Positions 1-9,959 of a stretch of DNA of 64,000 bases are shown piece by piece; the stretch's first letter is position 1, and the number at the start of each line of letters is the position of its first letter. The translations under genes and the position numbers were made by a program. The DNA is taken from positions 401,731 through 465,730 of the forward strand of contig JAHQWK010000001.1 in NCBI GenBank assembly GCA_029856145.1, read 5' to 3'. Under the pieces are notes generated by a model. The model saw nothing but the letters and a program-made list of their open reading frames with translations, had not been told where the DNA came from and searched no databases. This stretch comes from Promethearchaeia archaeon (GTDB taxonomy: Archaea > Asgardarchaeota > Lokiarchaeia > Sigyniarchaeales > SOKP01).

Positions 1-2
1 AT

Positions 3-797
3 GAAGAAAATCTAAAAGATATGTTATCCGACGATGTGGCCGCAGTACTATTTCAAAGTCCTAATTTTTTTGGTGATATTGAAGATGTTTCTAACATTAT
101 AAAAAATGTGAGAGATAATTGCCCTAATTGTTTGATCATTCAAGTAATGACAGATCCAACATGTTTAGGAGTTTTAAAACCTCCAGGAGCAACTGACGTT
201 GATATCTTTGTCGCTGAAGGACAATCATTTGGTATAACACCTTCTTTTGGTGGACCAGGATTAGGAATCTTTACTGCTAAACAAAAATATTTAAGAAAGA
301 TGCCAGGAAGACTGATTGGAAAAACGAAAGAAATAAATGGTGAAAAAGAAGGATTTATTTTAACATTGCAAGCACGTGAACAGCATATTCGAAGAGAAAA
401 AGCAAGCTCTAATATATGCACAAACCAAGCATTATGTTCATTAGCAGCACTGACATATCTCTTAGCATTAGGAAGAACTGGTTTAAAAGAGGTTGCAAAG
501 CAAAATATTCAAAAAACACATTATGTAAAACAAAAACTTAGTGAAATTCCTGGTTATAAAATATTAAATAAAAAGCCAACATATAATGAGTTTTTAGTCA
601 AATGTCCCGACATTGAATTTTTAATCGAGCAATGTAGACAACAAGAACTTTTACCTCCTTTAAAACTTACGAATTATTATCCTGAAATGAAAAGTATCGC
701 CTTAGTATGTGTAACTGAAATGAACTCAAAACAATCAATTAATAATTTCCTTGAAGCCGCTCGTTCTGCTTCGAAAGATAACGTGGAGGGGCAATAA
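3..797 (+). CDS. gcvPA: Glycine dehydrogenase (decarboxylating) subunit 1, 5'-truncated by window edge
   Basis: C-terminal part of the alpha subunit of the P-protein of the glycine cleavage system, which with subunit 2 decarboxylates glycine using PLP and passes the aminomethyl group to the lipoyl H-protein. The reading frame is open to the left edge, so the start lies outside the window. The glycine-rich segment PSFGGPGLGIFTAKQK and the stretch LQAREQHIRREKASSNICTN are typical of GcvPA. The stop is 2 nt before the GTG start of gcvPB, so the two are co-transcribed. The split alpha/beta P-protein is the usual archaeal and Gram-positive form. Family assignment is secure from sequence and neighbour. 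Confidence 0.95.
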   Translation, partial: EENLKDMLSDDVAAVLFQSPNFFGDIEDVSNIIKNVRDNCPNCLIIQVMTDPTCLGVLKPPGATDVDIFVAEGQSFGITPSFGGPGLGIFTAKQKYLRKMPGRLIGKTKEINGEKEGFILTLQAREQHIRREKASSNICTNQALCSLAALTYLLALGRTGLKEVAKQNIQKTHYVKQKLSEIPGYKILNKKPTYNEFLVKCPDIEFLIEQCRQQELLPPLKLTNYYPEMKSIALVCVTEMNSKQSINNFLEAARSASKDNVEGQ

Positions 798-799
798 TC

Positions 800-2236
800 G
801 TGTGTTCTAATATTCAATTAATTTTTGAAAAAGAAACTGAGAATGAACTGAAAAATTTTGTACCTCAAATGGATATTGATGAAGTTGATATTAATGAAAT
901 TTTACCGAATACTCTACAAAGAAAAGATTTACCAATTCCCAATATTCCAGAAGTTGAAATAGTTCGTCATTTCATTAATTTAAGTAACAGAAATTATGGA
1001 GTAGACTCAGGTATATATCCATTAGGTTCATGCACCATGAAATATAATCCTAAAGTAAACGAAAATATAGTTAGAATGCCTGAATTTACCTATATTCATC
1101 CTTTGCAAGAAGAAAATGATGGTTGTCTTGAATTGCTCTATCACATCTCTAAATTATTAGGAGAAATAACCGGTATGGATGGATTTACATTGCAACCGGC
1201 AGCTGGAGCTCATGGAGAATTAGTTGGCTTATTAATAATGAAAAAGTATTTTGAGAGTAAAGCTCTTAAAAAGCTTAAAATTATTGTGCCAGATTCTGCT
1301 CATGGAACTAATCCTGCATCGGCAAAAATGGCAGGATTTTCAATTATAGAAATACAATCAAACAAATACGGAGAGATTCCATTAGATCAATTAGAATTTG
1401 CTATGCAGGAAGGTGATGTTGCGGGTATTATGCTTACTAATCCCAATACACTAGGAGTATTTGATAGACAAATTAAGGAAATCACGAAAATTGTTCATGA
1501 AAATAGCGGACTATGCTATTATGATGGGGCAAATATAAATCCAATGTTAGGAATCTGTCGTCCTAGGGATATGGGATTTGATATTATCCATTTAAATTTG
1601 CATAAAACGTTTTCCACTCCGCATGGTGGTGGTGGTCCAGGATCAGGACCCATTGGAGTCGTAAATGAACTTATTCCTTTTCTTCCTGAACCTTGCTTAA
1701 TTTCAACTCAGCAAGGGATTGTGTGTAACGAGAACAATGATAAATCAATTGGAAGAATAAAAGCCTTTTGGGGTAATTTCGGGGTGATTGTTAGAGCATA
1801 TGCTTATATTTTAGCTCTAGGGGCTGAAGGATTAAAAAGAGTTGGTCAAGTCGCTGTTTTAAACGCTAATTATTTAAGAGTTCTCTTGCAAAAGAACTTC
1901 AATCTTCCTTTTAACCGAATCTGTCAGCATGAATTTGTACTTTCGGATCGAGGTATGCCTAATGAAGTCACGACTGAAGATATTGCAAAACGTATTCTCG
2001 ATCATGGATTATATGCACCCACAATATATTTTCCATTGATAATCTCTGGTGCTTTAATGATAGAACCTACTGAAACTGAGTCAAAAAAATCGTTAGATTA
2101 TTTTGTGGAAGTAATGAATAAAATATATGAAGAAGCAAAGAATGATCCCGAAATTTTAAAAAATGCACCTCATAATACCTCTGTTAAACGTTTAGATGCC
2201 GTCTTAGCAGCAAGAAACCCAATATTACATGATTAA
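800..2236 (+). CDS. gcvPB: Glycine dehydrogenase (decarboxylating) subunit 2
   Basis: PLP-carrying beta subunit of the split glycine decarboxylase. The PLP lysine is K269 in the motif NLHKTFSTPHGGGGPG; SAHGTNPASAKMAGF and GSCTMKYNP are further family signatures. Length of 478 residues is normal. Translation starts at a GTG at 800, preceded by a strong Shine-Dalgarno (GGAGG at 785-789), only 2 nt after the stop of gcvPA. The rest of the system (GcvT, GcvH, lipoate genes) is not downstream here, so it is encoded elsewhere or upstream of the window. Confidence 0.96.
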   Translation: MCSNIQLIFEKETENELKNFVPQMDIDEVDINEILPNTLQRKDLPIPNIPEVEIVRHFINLSNRNYGVDSGIYPLGSCTMKYNPKVNENIVRMPEFTYIHPLQEENDGCLELLYHISKLLGEITGMDGFTLQPAAGAHGELVGLLIMKKYFESKALKKLKIIVPDSAHGTNPASAKMAGFSIIEIQSNKYGEIPLDQLEFAMQEGDVAGIMLTNPNTLGVFDRQIKEITKIVHENSGLCYYDGANINPMLGICRPRDMGFDIIHLNLHKTFSTPHGGGGPGSGPIGVVNELIPFLPEPCLISTQQGIVCNENNDKSIGRIKAFWGNFGVIVRAYAYILALGAEGLKRVGQVAVLNANYLRVLLQKNFNLPFNRICQHEFVLSDRGMPNEVTTEDIAKRILDHGLYAPTIYFPLIISGALMIEPTETESKKSLDYFVEVMNKIYEEAKNDPEILKNAPHNTSVKRLDAVLAARNPILHD

Positions 2237-2313
2237 CATTATAAATTTTTAAATTTTTAAAGTCTATAACAATATAAGTTCTAAAGTAGTATGAAAAATA
2301 TAATTTAGATTTT

Positions 2314-2327
2314 GGTGTACAAAAATA
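2314..2327 (+). promoter_or_regulatory. Shine-Dalgarno GGTG with 7-nt spacer to a putative AUA start
   Basis: GGTG at 2314-2317 is followed by seven bases and then ATA at 2325. It is the only in-frame candidate start upstream of the Walker A motif of the helicase that follows. The same geometry precedes eL21 (23063-23076) and, with slight variation, uS12 and the gene at 55108. Confidence 0.55.
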
Positions 2328-4292
2328 AAATATCTATCTTTTTTCCCTTACGAGAAATTCAGAGAAAATCAAGAAAATATAACTAAACAAATTGAAGAAA
2401 GTTCAAGGTCAAAAAAAATCACTTTATTATTAGCTCCTAATGGTACAGGAAAGACAATTATTGCCTTATGCAGCTTACTCCCTTTAGCATTTGAGAAGAA
2501 TCTAAAAATTATTTATATGTGTCGGACACATTCTCAAAATCGTAGAATAATAAAAGAATTGATAAAAATCTCACAAAAGAAAGTCGATGACAATCTTAAG
2601 GTTAAGCTTAATGGTATTTCGATAAGAGGCAGAAACGAAATGTGTTTAAATAAAACATTATTATCTCTCAAACTAAATCCAAGGGAAGCTATGTCTGTTT
2701 GTAGTGATTTAAGAAAAAATCGGAATTGTATTTATTTCTTAAATTTATTAAAAAAAAGGGGACAAAGTGAAAACCCATTATCAATCGCGCCAGAATTATT
2801 TAATAAGCCAATTGATGCAGAAGATTTAATAATATTCTGTAAAGAACATAAATTCTGTCCTTATTTCTTAAGCAAATTTTTACTTGAAGCAATGAAAGTT
2901 ATTATTTGTAATTATCAATGGATTTTTAATCCTTTTATTCGTGAATCTTTTCTAGAATTTATTGGTCAAGAACTCCAAAATTGTATCTTAGTATTAGATG
3001 AATGCCATAATATAATTGACGTTGCCACAGAAATTAATTCAAAAAAAATCACACCATATTCATTAAGAATCTGTTTAAAAGATCTTGAAATGTATAGATC
3101 CCCTATTTTAATGCAAAGTTTCGTAAAAATATTATTAGATCAATTACGAGTTAAAAAAAAAAATCTTAGATTGGAAGAAAAAGCATTAGAACCAGATAAA
3201 TTATTAATATCGATTTATAAAAAACTAGGATTTTCTGATCTAAATGGATTTAAGAATTTTATTGAAGAGCTTCATGATTTCAGTGTATCTATTCATGAGG
3301 AAAAATTAGCAAATGGAGAAATTTCGAGAGACTTTGTTGGTTCATTAGCAGAATTTTGGTTGAAGTGGTTAGAAACATATTGGTTAGAAAATTATTTCTT
3401 TTGTTATAATGTTAAAGCGAATAAAGGAAAGCGATTAATCTCACTTGAAATTGTAGCATTAGATCCAAGAGAAATTGTAATACCTATTTTGAAAAAAGGA
3501 TATACATGCTTAAATCTCTCTGGAACTGTAAACCCATATGTTTATAATAATTTAATGGGATTGAATGAGTGCGGCAAGAGTTATAAAGGCATTATTGCAG
3601 ATTCACCGTTTAGTAATAGAAATATCAAGGCTATGATAACAGAAGGTGTAGATACTAAAAGAGATAGTAGAACTCCGACTATGTTTAAAAAAATGACTGA
3701 AAAAATTGATGAAGTTTTACATTGCACTCCCGCAAATATCGGAATTTTCTGTGCCTCCTATAAAATCCTTAAAGGATTATTAACAAATGGACTTGAGACT
3801 GTTGTAAAAAAGAATAAAAAAAGACTATTCATTGAGGAATCTGGATTATCTGCCTCGGAAAATGCTTTATTAGTGGACGATTATAAAAGCATGGCTACAA
3901 ATGGAGGCGCCGTCTTATTAGGTGTATGTGGGGGAAGAAATTCAGAAGGAGAGGACTATCCTGGGGATTTCATGAACTCTGTAATTATTGCCGGATTTCC
4001 ATATCATTTACCTACTCCAAGAGTAGAAGCAAAAATAAAATATTATGATAAAGTATTTAATAGGCAAGGCTGGAATTTCGCTTACTTATACCCCGCTGTA
4101 CAACGAGCAAATCAAGCTTCAGGAAGACCAATAAGAAAGATTTCTGACAAAGGGGCAATAATTTTCATGGATAGTAGATTTAAAGCAAAATATAAATGGA
4201 TTTCAGATTGGATAAGAAAAGAATTAGAAATAATTCCTGATAAACCAAATGCTATACTTCAGAACTTACACTCTTTTTGGAATCCTAAATAA
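2325..4292 (+). CDS. XPD/Rad3-type (DEAD_2) DNA helicase, putative AUA start
   Basis: Superfamily 2 helicase of the XPD/Rad3 family, a 5'-3' Fe-S helicase for DNA repair or unwinding. From the ATA start the N-terminus reads KYLSFFPYEKFRENQ, a Q-motif-like XPD start. Walker A NGTGKT is at residues 39-44 and the DECH box at 225-228. Cys107, 126, 135 and 178 (or 172) fall where XPD has its 4Fe-4S ligands, the last in FCPYF. The final helicase motif is seen as QASGRPIRK. No ATG, GTG or TTG occurs in frame between the stop at 2301 and Walker A; the first ATG (2517) would remove the ATP-binding loop. The alternative is a GTG start at 2315 with a frameshift near the T6 run at 2339-2344. Function secure, start inferred. 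Confidence 0.85.
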   Translation: MKYLSFFPYEKFRENQENITKQIEESSRSKKITLLLAPNGTGKTIIALCSLLPLAFEKNLKIIYMCRTHSQNRRIIKELIKISQKKVDDNLKVKLNGISIRGRNEMCLNKTLLSLKLNPREAMSVCSDLRKNRNCIYFLNLLKKRGQSENPLSIAPELFNKPIDAEDLIIFCKEHKFCPYFLSKFLLEAMKVIICNYQWIFNPFIRESFLEFIGQELQNCILVLDECHNIIDVATEINSKKITPYSLRICLKDLEMYRSPILMQSFVKILLDQLRVKKKNLRLEEKALEPDKLLISIYKKLGFSDLNGFKNFIEELHDFSVSIHEEKLANGEISRDFVGSLAEFWLKWLETYWLENYFFCYNVKANKGKRLISLEIVALDPREIVIPILKKGYTCLNLSGTVNPYVYNNLMGLNECGKSYKGIIADSPFSNRNIKAMITEGVDTKRDSRTPTMFKKMTEKIDEVLHCTPANIGIFCASYKILKGLLTNGLETVVKKNKKRLFIEESGLSASENALLVDDYKSMATNGGAVLLGVCGGRNSEGEDYPGDFMNSVIIAGFPYHLPTPRVEAKIKYYDKVFNRQGWNFAYLYPAVQRANQASGRPIRKISDKGAIIFMDSRFKAKYKWISDWIRKELEIIPDKPNAILQNLHSFWNPK

Positions 4293-4333
4293 TTCTTTTT
4301 TCCGGTAATTTAAATAAAAAGAGAATTTTTTTT
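4291..4333. terminator. Hairpin with T-run between convergent genes
   Basis: AATTCTTTTT at 4291-4300 can pair imperfectly with AAAAAGAGAATT at 4316-4327, followed by a T-run to 4333. It lies between the convergent helicase and glycogen synthase-like genes and could end transcription from both sides. Confidence 0.4.
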
Positions 4334-4356
4334 GAAATAATCAATATATTGGCTCT

Positions 4357-6156
4357 TTAAGTGTTTGGTAATCGAAGATTCTTTATCAATGCATATAACT
4401 CAATTAATTTCATAGTTACAATACTCCATCTAAAATTTTTTTCTACTCTTTTATAGCAGTTTTCTTTAATCTTATTGTAATAATTTGGATCTAATAGTAC
4501 TAAAGATTTAAGTATTTTATCAGGAATCTGATTAACTAATTGAAGATTCTCAGCTTCATATATAGCCTCCCTATTTTTTACTTTCTCAGAAATTTCCTTT
4601 AATTTAAAGAGAGAGATTAATACATCCGCAAATTTAGCTGGATTATCTTTCTCAATTAAGATCCCTGTACCTATTTCTGGAAAATTTCTAATATCTATTA
4701 TTGATTCTTGAAATCCTCCCACTTTTGTTGCTATTACAGGTAATTTTGTAGACATTGCTTCTAAAGCGATGATACCAAATGGCTCCCATCTAGATAAAGC
4801 ACAATAAACATCAGAGGCAATATGAGCAAGATGAAATATATCTGTTGCTACTCCAAAAATAATTCTCAAGTTGTTAGGATACTTTTTAACATATTGAGCA
4901 TAAGTCCGAATTTCATTTAAACTATAATCAGTAGGTAATATGAGGAATAAAAATTTAGCATATGGGATTACTTTGATTACTATAGGAATAGCCTCAAAAA
5001 TTGTTTCAAATCCTTTTTGTGGGGAGATTCTTCCAGTTGTAATTACTAAAGGACCCGATTGGTCAAAGGCTTTAATATATCCGTTCTTGACGAATTCAGT
5101 TCCATTTGAAATCTCATTAATCACTTTTAAAACCTTTTCTGATTGAATTAATGGGCTCCTGTCTAAATGGGATAGCTTATGGGTTAACAAAAATTTCTTC
5201 ATATCTGACAAAGTTAGGCTCTTTTCATATGATATATGTAAAACATCTCTTATTTCTTGTTCATGATTTTCCAATATTTGCTTAAAAATTTCATTATAAT
5301 CCCAATCACAACCGTCCCACACGAAATTCGATTTGAATTCAATTAACTCCTTACCACAATTTGGAATTATATCTGACTTTAAATAGGATTGACTTACAGT
5401 TGTTACTAAATCACTGATAAATGCCCCTACTTGTTCTATAGTAGGTGGTTGATACTCTCCACTTATTTTTTCACATATTGAGAAAATTTCACGAAAAGTT
5501 AATGATTTAATACCTTCTTTAAAATGAATAGAAATTGGAGTTTGGTCTATTCCACATACTCTATAAAAATCTATCGCATACCTCGGCCAAGTCAATAAAT
5601 GAATTGTAATTATTGACGCTACATCTAATCCATTTTTAGCTAATATTTGTTTTATTCCAATAAATGGTATAACGGCATGATAATCATGAATATGAATTAT
5701 ATCTGGAAGGATATCTTTACGATTATCAATTAAATAATCAATATAACAACACATTCCAATGCTAAAAAGGCAAATCTTTCCACTAAGCGTGTCTGGATTA
5801 TATACAATTTTATCATCCAAAAATCTATTAGTAAATGAATTTTCCCCATGTAATAAAATAATATTTACATTATTCATTTTTGATTTATAGAAGGCAATAT
5901 TATATGTCGATTCTGGTTCATTTATTCCAAAACGTGAAGGATTGATTTGTCCTACACAGTTAAATGGTAACTTTTCCCATTCAAGAGTTCTTTCTAGCTT
6001 TTGTAATTGACCGTGTGAAGGGATAAACATTGTAATATTATAATCATTAGCTAAATGTTTAGCTTGATTTGCAGGTACTTCTCCGAGCCCGCCTACTTTA
6101 ATGATTCCCGCGTATTCAAAAGTAAATATCCAAATGTTATCTTTGTTAACTTTCAA
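4357..6156 (-). CDS. Glycogen/starch synthase-like glycosyltransferase (GT5)
   Basis: GT-B fold glycosyltransferase related to glycogen/starch synthase, probably elongating alpha-1,4-glucan from a nucleotide sugar. The N-terminal motif KVGGLGEVPANQ (residues 20-31) corresponds to the KTGGL nucleotide-sugar loop of GT5, with Val for Thr. The C-terminal domain shows TTGRISPQKGFETIFEAIP and EPFGIIALEAMSTKLPVIAT, with the catalytic EPFG..ALEAM signature. At 599 residues it is about 100 longer than bacterial GlgA, with the extra sequence in the middle. A GH57 enzyme at 15073 may act on the same polymer. Donor specificity (ADP- or UDP-glucose) cannot be read from sequence. Confidence 0.82.
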   Translation of the reverse strand: MKVNKDNIWIFTFEYAGIIKVGGLGEVPANQAKHLANDYNITMFIPSHGQLQKLERTLEWEKLPFNCVGQINPSRFGINEPESTYNIAFYKSKMNNVNIILLHGENSFTNRFLDDKIVYNPDTLSGKICLFSIGMCCYIDYLIDNRKDILPDIIHIHDYHAVIPFIGIKQILAKNGLDVASIITIHLLTWPRYAIDFYRVCGIDQTPISIHFKEGIKSLTFREIFSICEKISGEYQPPTIEQVGAFISDLVTTVSQSYLKSDIIPNCGKELIEFKSNFVWDGCDWDYNEIFKQILENHEQEIRDVLHISYEKSLTLSDMKKFLLTHKLSHLDRSPLIQSEKVLKVINEISNGTEFVKNGYIKAFDQSGPLVITTGRISPQKGFETIFEAIPIVIKVIPYAKFLFLILPTDYSLNEIRTYAQYVKKYPNNLRIIFGVATDIFHLAHIASDVYCALSRWEPFGIIALEAMSTKLPVIATKVGGFQESIIDIRNFPEIGTGILIEKDNPAKFADVLISLFKLKEISEKVKNREAIYEAENLQLVNQIPDKILKSLVLLDPNYYNKIKENCYKRVEKNFRWSIVTMKLIELYALIKNLRLPNT

Positions 6157-6394
6157 GATATTTCAATCTTTTTAGAACGCATTTAGTGGTTTAAAACCAA
6201 AAAATTGTGTACATCTTTAATTATAATTAAGTCTAATTCGTTAAAAAAAGAATTTAATTAAAACTTAATTAAAATTGGATTTGTTTGACTCAATTACGAC
6301 AAAAAGTAAATTTAATAACTATTAATTAATCGTAATTATCAATATTAAACAACCAATATGAAATAATTAAAAAAAATTCTTGGTGATAATTGAA

Positions 6395-6769
6395 ATGGTA
6401 AATTTTGAAGTAATAGATACTGGAAGCCCTAAAACTGGACCCTATAATCTTGGCATAAAGGCTAGTAACCTTATATTTATCTCAGGACAAGTTACTACTC
6501 CAGACGCGAGAGATATTAAAGAACAAACATTAGCTGCATTTGAAAAAATCAAAAAAATATTAGAAGCTGCGGGAGCACATGTCTCAAACTTAGTGAAAGT
6601 AACTGTTTTCTTAAAAAACATGTCTGATTTTAAAGAAATGAATCAAGCTTACAAAGAATTTTTCGAACAAAATGGTGTCTCTGAAAAATTTCCCGCAAGA
6701 AGTACTGTCGAAGCAACTTGTCCACTTCCATATGGATTGATTGAGATTGATGCTATAGCACTATTATAA
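6395..6769 (+). CDS. ridA: RidA/YjgF/UK114 family deaminase
   Basis: Small trimeric RidA-family protein that hydrolyses reactive enamine/imine intermediates of PLP enzymes such as threonine dehydratase. Recognisable segments are LIFISGQVTTP, VKVTVFLKNMSDF and FPARSTVEATCPLPYG..IEIDAIA, including the conserved Arg that binds the substrate carboxylate and the C-terminal Glu. I start at ATG 6395, giving 124 residues, because GGTGAT at 6382-6387 is a well-placed Shine-Dalgarno; a TTG at 6380 would overlap that site. It stands alone between a divergent glycosyltransferase and an M20 hydrolase. Confidence 0.93.
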   Translation: MVNFEVIDTGSPKTGPYNLGIKASNLIFISGQVTTPDARDIKEQTLAAFEKIKKILEAAGAHVSNLVKVTVFLKNMSDFKEMNQAYKEFFEQNGVSEKFPARSTVEATCPLPYGLIEIDAIALL

Positions 6770-6897
6770 TCTAAAACTCATGCAATTTTCATTATTATTT
6801 CTTTTCTTTATATCTTTATATTTTCTTCGGAGGATACTTTATATAAATAATAACATTTTCACTTTTATTAAGAATCATAAAAAAACTCGTGAAAATA

Positions 6898-8118
6898 ATG
6901 GATAATATGGAAAAAACAATTATGGAAAAAATAGATAGTATGAAAGATGAAATAATCCAGTTTCTCCAAGATTTGATTCAAATACCTTCTGAAGTACCAC
7001 CAGGGAAGTATAAAGAAATATCTAAATATGTTGAATCAAAAATGAAGGAATTTAAAATAGATACGAATGTTAAAAGGAAGAATGTTATTGGAGAAATAGG
7101 TAATAAAAATGGACTATCTCTTATATTTAATGCTCATCTTGACACAGTTCCCACTTATGATGGCTGGACTAAAGATCCTCATGGAGGAGAAATTGTTGGG
7201 AATAAAATTTTTGGCCGTGGAGCTGCTGATGATAAGGCATGTGTAGCAGCAGAAATTTTCGCTACTAAAGCCTTAATAGAGCTAGGTATAGAAATTAATG
7301 GAAAAATAATTATAACTGCTGTTGTTAACGAGGAAATTGGCGGTTTATTAGGTACTGAATATCTCGTAAAGGATGAAGTTGTAAGTGGAGATGCTTGTTT
7401 ATTAGGTGATGTTTGTTGTGATTATCCAATTGCCTATCAAGGTGGAACCATGCAAATGACTTTTATTATTCAAGGAATACGTCGCAATGCACAAGCCTAT
7501 CCAGATTTACCTCCACCTAATCGTAATAAATACTCAGGAATAAACGCTATTGGAAAGATGGTAAAAATTATGAATTTTTTAATGGAATTACAAGAGGAAT
7601 TCAAAAAAATGGAAACTAAATATCCAATACCTCCTGATCTTCCATCTAAAATAGGTTCAGTAAATTTTACAAAAATAAATGGAGGTAATTCACTGTCTGC
7701 AACTCCAGATAATTGTGTTTTGCAATGCTTAATTAGTGTCATTCCAGAAATGGATTTAGACGATATTAAAACGCGAATCTTAAATTTTATAGAGGATCTT
7801 AAAAAAGAGGATCCTGACTTAAACATAAAAGCCCAAATAGGACTAATTATTAAACCCCATATAACAGACACCAATTCTACTTTTGCAAAAGCAGTAAAAA
7901 AAGCATTTAGAACGGTCTTCGAAGAAGAAAGAGATTTTAAAACTTTCATACCTACGACTGACGCCCAATTATTTCAAGAAAAAGGAATTGAAACTATTTT
8001 ATTTGGTCCTCTTCGAGGAGAGAATAATCATCATGCTCAAGATGAATTTGTCTACATAGATGATGTTTTAAATGTAACTAAACTCTACGCGTTAACCGCT
8101 TTGAATTATCTTACATAA
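6898..8118 (+). CDS. M20/ArgE-DapE family metallohydrolase
   Basis: Zinc-dependent amidohydrolase/peptidase of the M20 family, 406 residues. Metal-binding and catalytic motifs are in order: FNAHLDTVPTYDGW, GRGAADDKACVAA (bridging Asp), NEEIGGLLGTE (catalytic Glu pair), GDVCC and a C-terminal HHAQDEFVYIDD with the last His ligand. The substrate (acetylornithine, succinyl-diaminopimelate or a peptide) cannot be fixed and no arginine or lysine biosynthesis genes flank it. ATG 6898 is preferred over GTG 6889 because the GTGA there can serve as Shine-Dalgarno. Confidence 0.88.
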   Translation: MDNMEKTIMEKIDSMKDEIIQFLQDLIQIPSEVPPGKYKEISKYVESKMKEFKIDTNVKRKNVIGEIGNKNGLSLIFNAHLDTVPTYDGWTKDPHGGEIVGNKIFGRGAADDKACVAAEIFATKALIELGIEINGKIIITAVVNEEIGGLLGTEYLVKDEVVSGDACLLGDVCCDYPIAYQGGTMQMTFIIQGIRRNAQAYPDLPPPNRNKYSGINAIGKMVKIMNFLMELQEEFKKMETKYPIPPDLPSKIGSVNFTKINGGNSLSATPDNCVLQCLISVIPEMDLDDIKTRILNFIEDLKKEDPDLNIKAQIGLIIKPHITDTNSTFAKAVKKAFRTVFEEERDFKTFIPTTDAQLFQEKGIETILFGPLRGENNHHAQDEFVYIDDVLNVTKLYALTALNYLT

Positions 8119-8169
8119 ATTTGAATTACAAATCTTATTATTATATAACATTCTTTAAAATGAAGACTT

Positions 8170-9336
8170 ATGTGTGATACTCTAGTTTCCCTTGGAAATT
8201 CAACTGAAGATGGAAGTGTAATTTTCGGTAAAAATTCGGATCGCCCTTTTAATGAAGTACAATTAATCACTTATTCTCCTAGAAGGAGCTTTAAAAAAGG
8301 AGATAAATTGAAATGTACATATTTAGAAATTCCTCAAGTTCCTGAAACTTATGCCACTTTAATGAGCCAACCTTATTGGATGTGGGGTGCAGAAATGGGT
8401 ACTAATGAGAATGGGGTTGCAATTGGAAATGAAGCCATATATACTCATGAACCATTAAGAAGGATAGGATTATTAGGCATGGATTTATTAAGGTTAGGTC
8501 TTGAACGAGGAAAAACAGCTAAAGAAGCAATGGAGGTTATAATCGATTTATTAGAAAAATATGGGCAAGGAGGTGGTTGTGCATATGATGACCCGGGTTG
8601 GATGTACCATAATTCATTTATAGTTGCAGATCCTAAAGAAGCTTTTGTCTTAGAGACTGCTGATAAATGGTGGATTGTTGAAAAAGTCAAAAATGTGCGT
8701 TCAATTTCAAATGGTATTAGTATTAGAGGCAAAGGAGACTATAGAAAGAAAGGAATAATTGAACATGCTATTGAAAAAGGATATTGTAAAAATGATGATG
8801 ATTTCGATTTTGCAATAACTTTTTCTGGAACCCCAATTTCTGCTATACCTTCACCTTATTCCAGAGGAGGAAAATCTACAATATTACTGAGAGAGGACAT
8901 AGGTAAAATCACACCAAGTTTAATGATGGAATTTTTGAGAGAACATCAAGCAGGAATTTGTATGCATGGAGGTTTTGAATCAACAGGTTCTCAAGTTTCT
9001 CATTTAAGAAAGGAGAAAAAATCAATTCACTGGTTTACAGGAACTACTCTTCCATGTGTCAGTATTTATAAACCTTATACTTTTCCTATTGAAGGTCAAA
9101 AATATTATAACCCTGGTCCTTATCAAATAGTAAATTCTGGATGGTTTTGGTGCAAGCATACAAAATCTAAACCGATACGTAAGAAAATTGAACTTGCAAA
9201 TATCGAAAAAACTATTATCTCTAGAGTTAATGATTTGATAATTCAAGATGACAAAATTTCAGAAGATAAATTCAATGAAAAAATCAAAAGGTTAAATTTA
9301 GAAGCATGGAATAAGTCTTTTAAGTTAATAAATTAA
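8170..9336 (+). CDS. Secernin-like C69 family hydrolase
   Basis: Ntn-hydrolase fold protein of peptidase family C69/secernin. The start MCDTLVSLGNSTEDG puts Cys at position 2, the predicted nucleophile exposed after removal of Met, followed by IFGKNSDRPFNEVQ, which closely resembles eukaryotic secernins and bacterial dipeptidase A. Further family signatures are GVAIGNEAIYT, FIVADPKEAFVLET and the late SQVSHL. The protein has 388 residues and no signal peptide, so it is likely cytosolic. Start chosen because only this Met gives Cys2. Substrate unknown. Confidence 0.85.
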   Translation: MCDTLVSLGNSTEDGSVIFGKNSDRPFNEVQLITYSPRRSFKKGDKLKCTYLEIPQVPETYATLMSQPYWMWGAEMGTNENGVAIGNEAIYTHEPLRRIGLLGMDLLRLGLERGKTAKEAMEVIIDLLEKYGQGGGCAYDDPGWMYHNSFIVADPKEAFVLETADKWWIVEKVKNVRSISNGISIRGKGDYRKKGIIEHAIEKGYCKNDDDFDFAITFSGTPISAIPSPYSRGGKSTILLREDIGKITPSLMMEFLREHQAGICMHGGFESTGSQVSHLRKEKKSIHWFTGTTLPCVSIYKPYTFPIEGQKYYNPGPYQIVNSGWFWCKHTKSKPIRKKIELANIEKTIISRVNDLIIQDDKISEDKFNEKIKRLNLEAWNKSFKLIN

Positions 9337-9506
9337 CTATAAATTTACCTCCTAATGTTTTTCTTCTTCAGTTTAAAACTTTATATAATAGAAAAGATAA
9401 ATTCAAGCACTTTTTAAAGAATTCATAATAATCAAAAAAACTTAATAGTTTTGGAGTATTCTACTTATTAATTTGTTAAGATTAAAAGGCTTCTAAGGAT
9501 TCAACA

Positions 9507-9800
9507 ATGTCATTGAATAAATTGGATATTTTAGGTATGGAAGGAGTTATTTCAAACTATAAACGTGGGCGCCATACAATACACCAGAAACACTGTATCA
9601 TAGTGTTCTCTAATATAAAAACAAGAAAAGATGCAAATAAACTTATAGGGAGAACAGTTTCTTGGAATACTATTGCAGGTAAGGAATTGAAAGGAGTAAT
9701 TTCTCGAGCACATGGAAATAATGGTGCTGTAAGAGCCCACTTTAAAAAGGCTGGAGTTCCTGGGCAGGCTTTAGGAAAAAAAGTAAAAATTATTAAATAG
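9507..9800 (+). CDS. rpl35ae: Large ribosomal subunit protein eL33 (L35Ae)
   Basis: Protein of the large ribosomal subunit shared by archaea and eukaryotes. The 97-residue sequence shows the family pattern: GMEGVISNYKRG near the N-terminus, RTVSWNT in the middle and the C-terminal VISRAHGNNGAVRAHFKK, with the final PGQALGKKVKII. Length is typical. It is monocistronic here, with about 170 bp of AT-rich sequence on its upstream side. Confidence 0.95.
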   Translation: MSLNKLDILGMEGVISNYKRGRHTIHQKHCIIVFSNIKTRKDANKLIGRTVSWNTIAGKELKGVISRAHGNNGAVRAHFKKAGVPGQALGKKVKIIK

Positions 9801-9959
9801 CCTTCTAATTTTTATACTTATTCTTCTACTCGATTATATCTGGATATTACATGATACGAGAATAATATAGCTTTTTTTATGTTTTGGAATTTCTTATTCT
9901 TCTGATAAAGCGATTTTAAAGGTAATTTTTACTTCATTTGGTTGGGTTTAAGCATTAAT

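Noticed and set aside
2517..4292. ATG 2517 as start of the XPD helicase
   Set aside because: It would delete the Q-motif-like region and Walker A, which are encoded in the same frame just upstream.
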